Positions 6,348 through 8,277 of a DNA stretch of 8,277 bases are shown here, in pieces. Under the pieces are notes generated by a model. The model made no database searches, had not been told where the DNA came from, and was given only the letters and a program-made list of their open reading frames with translations. Every line of letters begins with the position of its first letter. The stretch's first letter is position 1. Position numbers and translations under genes: made by a program. Origin of the DNA: Alphaproteobacteria bacterium (lineage in GTDB: Bacteria > Pseudomonadota > Alphaproteobacteria > Rs-D84); NCBI GenBank assembly GCA_017383325.1, contig JAFNYG010000004.1, forward strand, positions 1 to 8,277. The letters run 5' to 3'.

Positions 6348-6902
6348 TTACTTTCCCTTTTCCCATTCTGATTTTAATTTTGAATACATAACAACATCCT
6401 GGATGACGCCTGGCCGCACAATTTCACGTGCACGCAAAACGCCATCCTGGTTAAATCCCAATCTTTCCGGAATCGCACGTGATTTCTTATTTTCAACCGC
6501 CGCCTGAATTTCCACCCGATTCGCCCCCCATACATCAAATGCCAACCCCGTCAGTTTTTCAACCGCGCGCGTCATAATCCCACGCCCATTTGCAGTTTTA
6601 TCCAACCAATATCCAATTTCAACGGTTTGCTTTGACCTATACTCTTGAACAAAGCCAACCATTCCATAAATACGTTGACTAACAAAAATAAAATATTTCC
6701 CTGTATCCTTTTGCGCCACAGATTGCACGACACTAAATTCATCTTCTGGGCGTTTTACATAATCGACCCACCCCAACCAAGGTTCCAGATATTGCCGATT
6801 TCTGTCGACCGCATCAAACAATTCTATTGCCAATCGAAACGTGGGAAATGGCTTGCGCAATTCAAAATCTCCACAATCGATTTGTCTTGGAAATTCAACC
6901 AT
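6348..6902 (-). CDS. GNAT-family N-acetyltransferase, RimJ/RimL-like
   Basis: Probable acetyl-CoA-dependent N-acetyltransferase of the RimJ/RimL subgroup; the substrate (ribosomal protein N-terminus or a small amine) cannot be read from sequence. In 184 residues: FDAVDRNRQYLEPWLGWV (29-46), typical of this subgroup's substrate-side helices; EIGYWLDKTANGRGIMTRAV (95-114), where N-G-R-G is the acetyl-CoA pyrophosphate loop although the first loop position is Thr rather than Gln/Arg; and ENKKSRAIPERLGF (137-150), the conserved N-x-x-S-x-x-x-x-E-x-L-G-F end motif. The ATG at 6902 is preferred, with AAGGA 9 nt upstream; a GTG one codon earlier is the alternative. It is the first gene of a tight gnat-gltX-hemolysin III series, with TAA-T-ATG at the junction to gltX. 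Confidence 0.85.
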   Translation of the reverse strand: MVEFPRQIDCGDFELRKPFPTFRLAIELFDAVDRNRQYLEPWLGWVDYVKRPEDEFSVVQSVAQKDTGKYFIFVSQRIYGMVGFVQEYRSKQTVEIGYWLDKTANGRGIMTRAVEKLTGLAFDVWGANRVEIQAAVENKKSRAIPERLGFNQDGVLRAREIVRPGVIQDVVMYSKLKSEWEKGK

Positions 6903-6914
6903 CACATATATTCC

Positions 6915-6943
6915 TTGTATTTTAACACGTCCAATTCTATACT
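6915..6943 (+). promoter_or_regulatory. Promoter of trmB placing transcription start at the ATG
   Basis: A -35 TTGTAT (6915-6920, 3 of 6) and a -10 TATACT (6938-6943, 5 of 6) are spaced by 17 bp. Counting 7 nt from the -10 puts the transcript start at about 6950, the A of the trmB ATG. No purine-rich ribosome site lies before the ATG, so the message may be leaderless. Confidence 0.45.
6919..6927 (-). promoter_or_regulatory. Possible extended -10 promoter for the acetyltransferase-gltX operon
   Basis: Minus-strand TGTTAAAAT (TGn plus TAAAAT) lies between the divergent acetyltransferase and trmB genes. The -35 position (TTTTAG) is poor. The predicted start near 6912 would fall at the AAGGA ribosome site, which weakens the call. 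It overlaps the -35 of the opposite trmB promoter. Confidence 0.3.
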
Positions 6944-6949
6944 AAAACT

Positions 6950-7570
6950 ATGGAAAAACAAGAAATAAGAACATTTGGTCGCCGTCACGGCAAGAAATTA
7001 TCCGCCCGCCAAAATTGGCTGGTTGAAAACATATTACCGACATTACGCCCAACGCACGGCAACATCCTGGAAATTGGCTTTGGCGCAGGCGAACACGTAC
7101 GTGACCTGGCGCGTACAAATCCGGGGAAAATTATTATTGGCGCCGAACCATTTATGAACGGCGTGGCATCTCTGCTGTCTGCAATAACCGACCAAAATTC
7201 GAATCGGATATTAGACGAATACACTGGCATTCGAATTTGGGCGGACGACGTACGTGATTTTCTGCGAACCACCGATTCGAAATTTGAACAGATTTGGGTA
7301 CTGCATCCCGACCCCTGGCCCAAGGCCCGGCATGAAAAACGTCGCCTGCTGTCTGCAGACTTTCTAGACACCCTGTCAAACCATCTGTCCCCAGACGGCG
7401 AAATCATAATCGGCACAGATCACTGGGAATATTTTGACTGGATACTGGAACAAATCAAATCAACAGACCTGACTGCATCAATACCCGACATGGACATCAT
7501 CCAAACACGGTACCAGCATAAAAACAAGGCCGGCACAACCGCACCCAAATACCTAATCCTCAGAAATTAA
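6950..7570 (+). CDS. trmB: tRNA (guanine-N7-)-methyltransferase TrmB
   Basis: SAM-dependent enzyme that methylates N7 of G46 in the tRNA variable loop. The 206-residue protein carries the full family signature: N-terminal RTFGRRHGKKLSARQ (7-21), SAM-binding motif I ILEIGFGAGEHV (39-50), GAEPF at 64-68, ADDVRDF (98-104), HPDPWPKARHEKRRL (119-133) for catalysis and tRNA contact, and the C-terminal TRYQHKNKAGTTAPKYLI (186-203). Length is typical. The ATG has no Shine-Dalgarno sequence, and a -10 box ends 6 nt before it. It stands alone on the plus strand between two minus-strand units and its last 11 bp overlap the end of the converging gene; no terminator hairpin is visible at that junction. 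Confidence 0.95.
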   Translation: MEKQEIRTFGRRHGKKLSARQNWLVENILPTLRPTHGNILEIGFGAGEHVRDLARTNPGKIIIGAEPFMNGVASLLSAITDQNSNRILDEYTGIRIWADDVRDFLRTTDSKFEQIWVLHPDPWPKARHEKRRLLSADFLDTLSNHLSPDGEIIIGTDHWEYFDWILEQIKSTDLTASIPDMDIIQTRYQHKNKAGTTAPKYLILRN

Positions 7571-8228
7571 TCCAAAACCGCAAACCATCCATCAGCATTG
7601 GACGCACCTGTTGCACCAAACGTTGCGCCTGCTCTATACGCATGAAATTCGGGCCAAATGCAAAATGCAGATTAAATTTATTATCCATTCCCCATGCATT
7701 TAACATCCCATACAAACGCCCAACAAAATCCGATTTATCACCAGAATCTTTTGTTAAAACAAATATCACAGACGATGCATTAATTTTTCGCAAATTAGCA
7801 AACACATCATCCCAATCAAATGGTCCAACATCATCAATATCCATACCGATTGCCAAATCCTTGTTAAAGAACAAATCATCACGAACGACATGTGTTTGTT
7901 CAACCAATTCCGCCAAAACCCTGTATGGCAAAAATATTTGTGCCCCATGCGCCCCCTGACGCAGCACAGAATTTATCCTTACTGTGACATCCGAAATTTG
8001 ACCTTCGTTGATTTTTTCCATATAAAATCGCGACATAATTTTCACATTGCCAGCTTCCAGCCACGGCCACACAGTCTGTACAACATTTGGCGCAACAGAA
8101 ATCATTGACAATTTTTTTTCATTTACGAACTGTACACTTTTCGCTAAATCAGTCGCATCCATATCGGCCCCGCACCAAACTGCGGCATTTACACCAATAA
8201 AATCAAAAACAGCATTTTTATCAATCAT
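7560..8228 (-). CDS. Conserved-looking hypothetical protein, possible DeoC-like TIM barrel
   Basis: I do not recognise this protein. The 222 residues have no signal peptide or membrane segment. They alternate helices with short hydrophobic strands, as in an alpha/beta barrel: SMISVAP (41-47), VKIMSRFY (62-69), GAQIFLPY (95-102), LAIGMDID (125-132), SSVIFVLTKDSG (152-163), FNLHFAFGPN (185-194) and LRFWINF (216-222). The stretch VIFVLTKDSG followed by a helix resembles the strand of deoxyribose-phosphate aldolase (FVKTSTGF) that bears the Schiff-base lysine, but here K160 is shifted by about two residues and other aldolase residues are not evident. A catalytically changed DeoC/aldolase-superfamily member is therefore only a suggestion. 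An in-frame ATG at 8261 is possible, but it would cover the promoter-like region, so 8228 is preferred. The ribosome site is weak (AAAAAG). Confidence 0.7.
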   Translation of the reverse strand: MIDKNAVFDFIGVNAAVWCGADMDATDLAKSVQFVNEKKLSMISVAPNVVQTVWPWLEAGNVKIMSRFYMEKINEGQISDVTVRINSVLRQGAHGAQIFLPYRVLAELVEQTHVVRDDLFFNKDLAIGMDIDDVGPFDWDDVFANLRKINASSVIFVLTKDSGDKSDFVGRLYGMLNAWGMDNKFNLHFAFGPNFMRIEQAQRLVQQVRPMLMDGLRFWINF

Positions 8229-8238
8229 AATGCTTTTT

Positions 8239-8247
8239 AGTTTATCA
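8239..8247 (-). promoter_or_regulatory. Possible extended -10 of the hypothetical gene
   Basis: Minus-strand TGATAAACT is a TGn plus a 4-of-6 -10 hexamer; TTTTAA lies 17 bp upstream as a weak -35. The start would be near 8232, only about 4 nt before the ATG at 8228. This supports 8228 over 8261 as the start codon, but the match is poor. Confidence 0.25.
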
Positions 8248-8253
8248 CAAATA

Positions 8254-8262
8254 TGATACAAT
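8254..8262 (+). promoter_or_regulatory. Extended -10 for a plus-strand gene starting at the right edge
   Basis: TGATACAAT is TGn plus TACAAT (5 of 6), with TTTTTA 17 bp upstream as a weak -35. The predicted start at about 8269 is followed by an ATG at 8273-8275, two bases before the window ends. A divergent gene probably begins here, but only its first codon is visible. Confidence 0.35.
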
Positions 8263-8277
8263 TAAAAACATAATGAG

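Noticed and set aside
6985..7416. A 143-codon minus-strand frame inside trmB
   Set aside because: It is a shadow of trmB; the Arg/Ser-rich peptide has no motifs, whereas trmB matches its family along its whole length.
1..8277. A hidden mobile element, CRISPR array, tRNA gene or defence system
   Set aside because: No direct-repeat arrays, terminal inverted repeats, transposase or integrase motifs or cloverleaf sequences were seen, and annotated genes fill the window with gaps of at most about 74 bp.

Overview
The window is a gene-dense stretch of bacterial chromosome with no RNA genes, mobile elements, CRISPR arrays or long gaps. It encodes twelve proteins; one (ftsI) is cut by the left edge. 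The largest intergenic gap between annotated genes is about 74 bp. The protein set (an alphaproteobacterial-looking DksA, the ftsL-ftsI pair, and SufS/SufT/SufE iron-sulfur factors) suggests an uncultured, fairly AT-rich, streamlined alphaproteobacterium, possibly host-associated. That placement is an inference from remembered family features, not from a search. The standard genetic code fits: TGA ends several genes and TGG encodes Trp.

Layout from left to right. (1) Positions 1-3143, minus strand: sufS-sufT-sufE-ftsL-ftsI, read from right to left. A cysteine desulfurase, a MIP18/DUF59 protein and a SufE sulfur acceptor lie directly upstream of two septal cell-wall genes, with overlaps or very short gaps. 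(2) Positions 3144-3217: a compact divergent promoter region. Both directions can use the same self-complementary -10 box, which sits inside a 16-bp near-perfect palindrome. (3) Positions 3218-3974, plus strand: trxA (thioredoxin) and dksA (an RNA-polymerase-binding protein without any zinc-ligand cysteine), closed by a strong bidirectional terminator. (4) Positions 4023-6902, minus strand: a GNAT acetyltransferase, gltX (glutamyl-tRNA synthetase of an unusually long type) and a hemolysin III/PAQR membrane protein, coupled by 1-nt spacing and an ATGA overlap. (5) Positions 6950-7570, plus strand: trmB, whose promoter would start transcription at or next to the ATG. (6) Positions 7560-8228, minus strand: an unidentified protein with a possible TIM-barrel, DeoC-like pattern, overlapping trmB tail to tail by 11 bp. 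(7) The right edge carries an extended -10 followed by an ATG at 8273, probably the start of another plus-strand gene.

Most products are core housekeeping: division wall synthesis, sulfur mobilisation for Fe-S clusters, thiol redox, transcription control, tRNA charging and tRNA modification. I see no defence, secretion or biosynthetic island. The observations most worth checking are the joining of Suf genes to ftsL/ftsI, the shared palindromic promoter between sufS and trxA, the cysteine-free DksA, the atypical gltX and the unidentified barrel-like protein.
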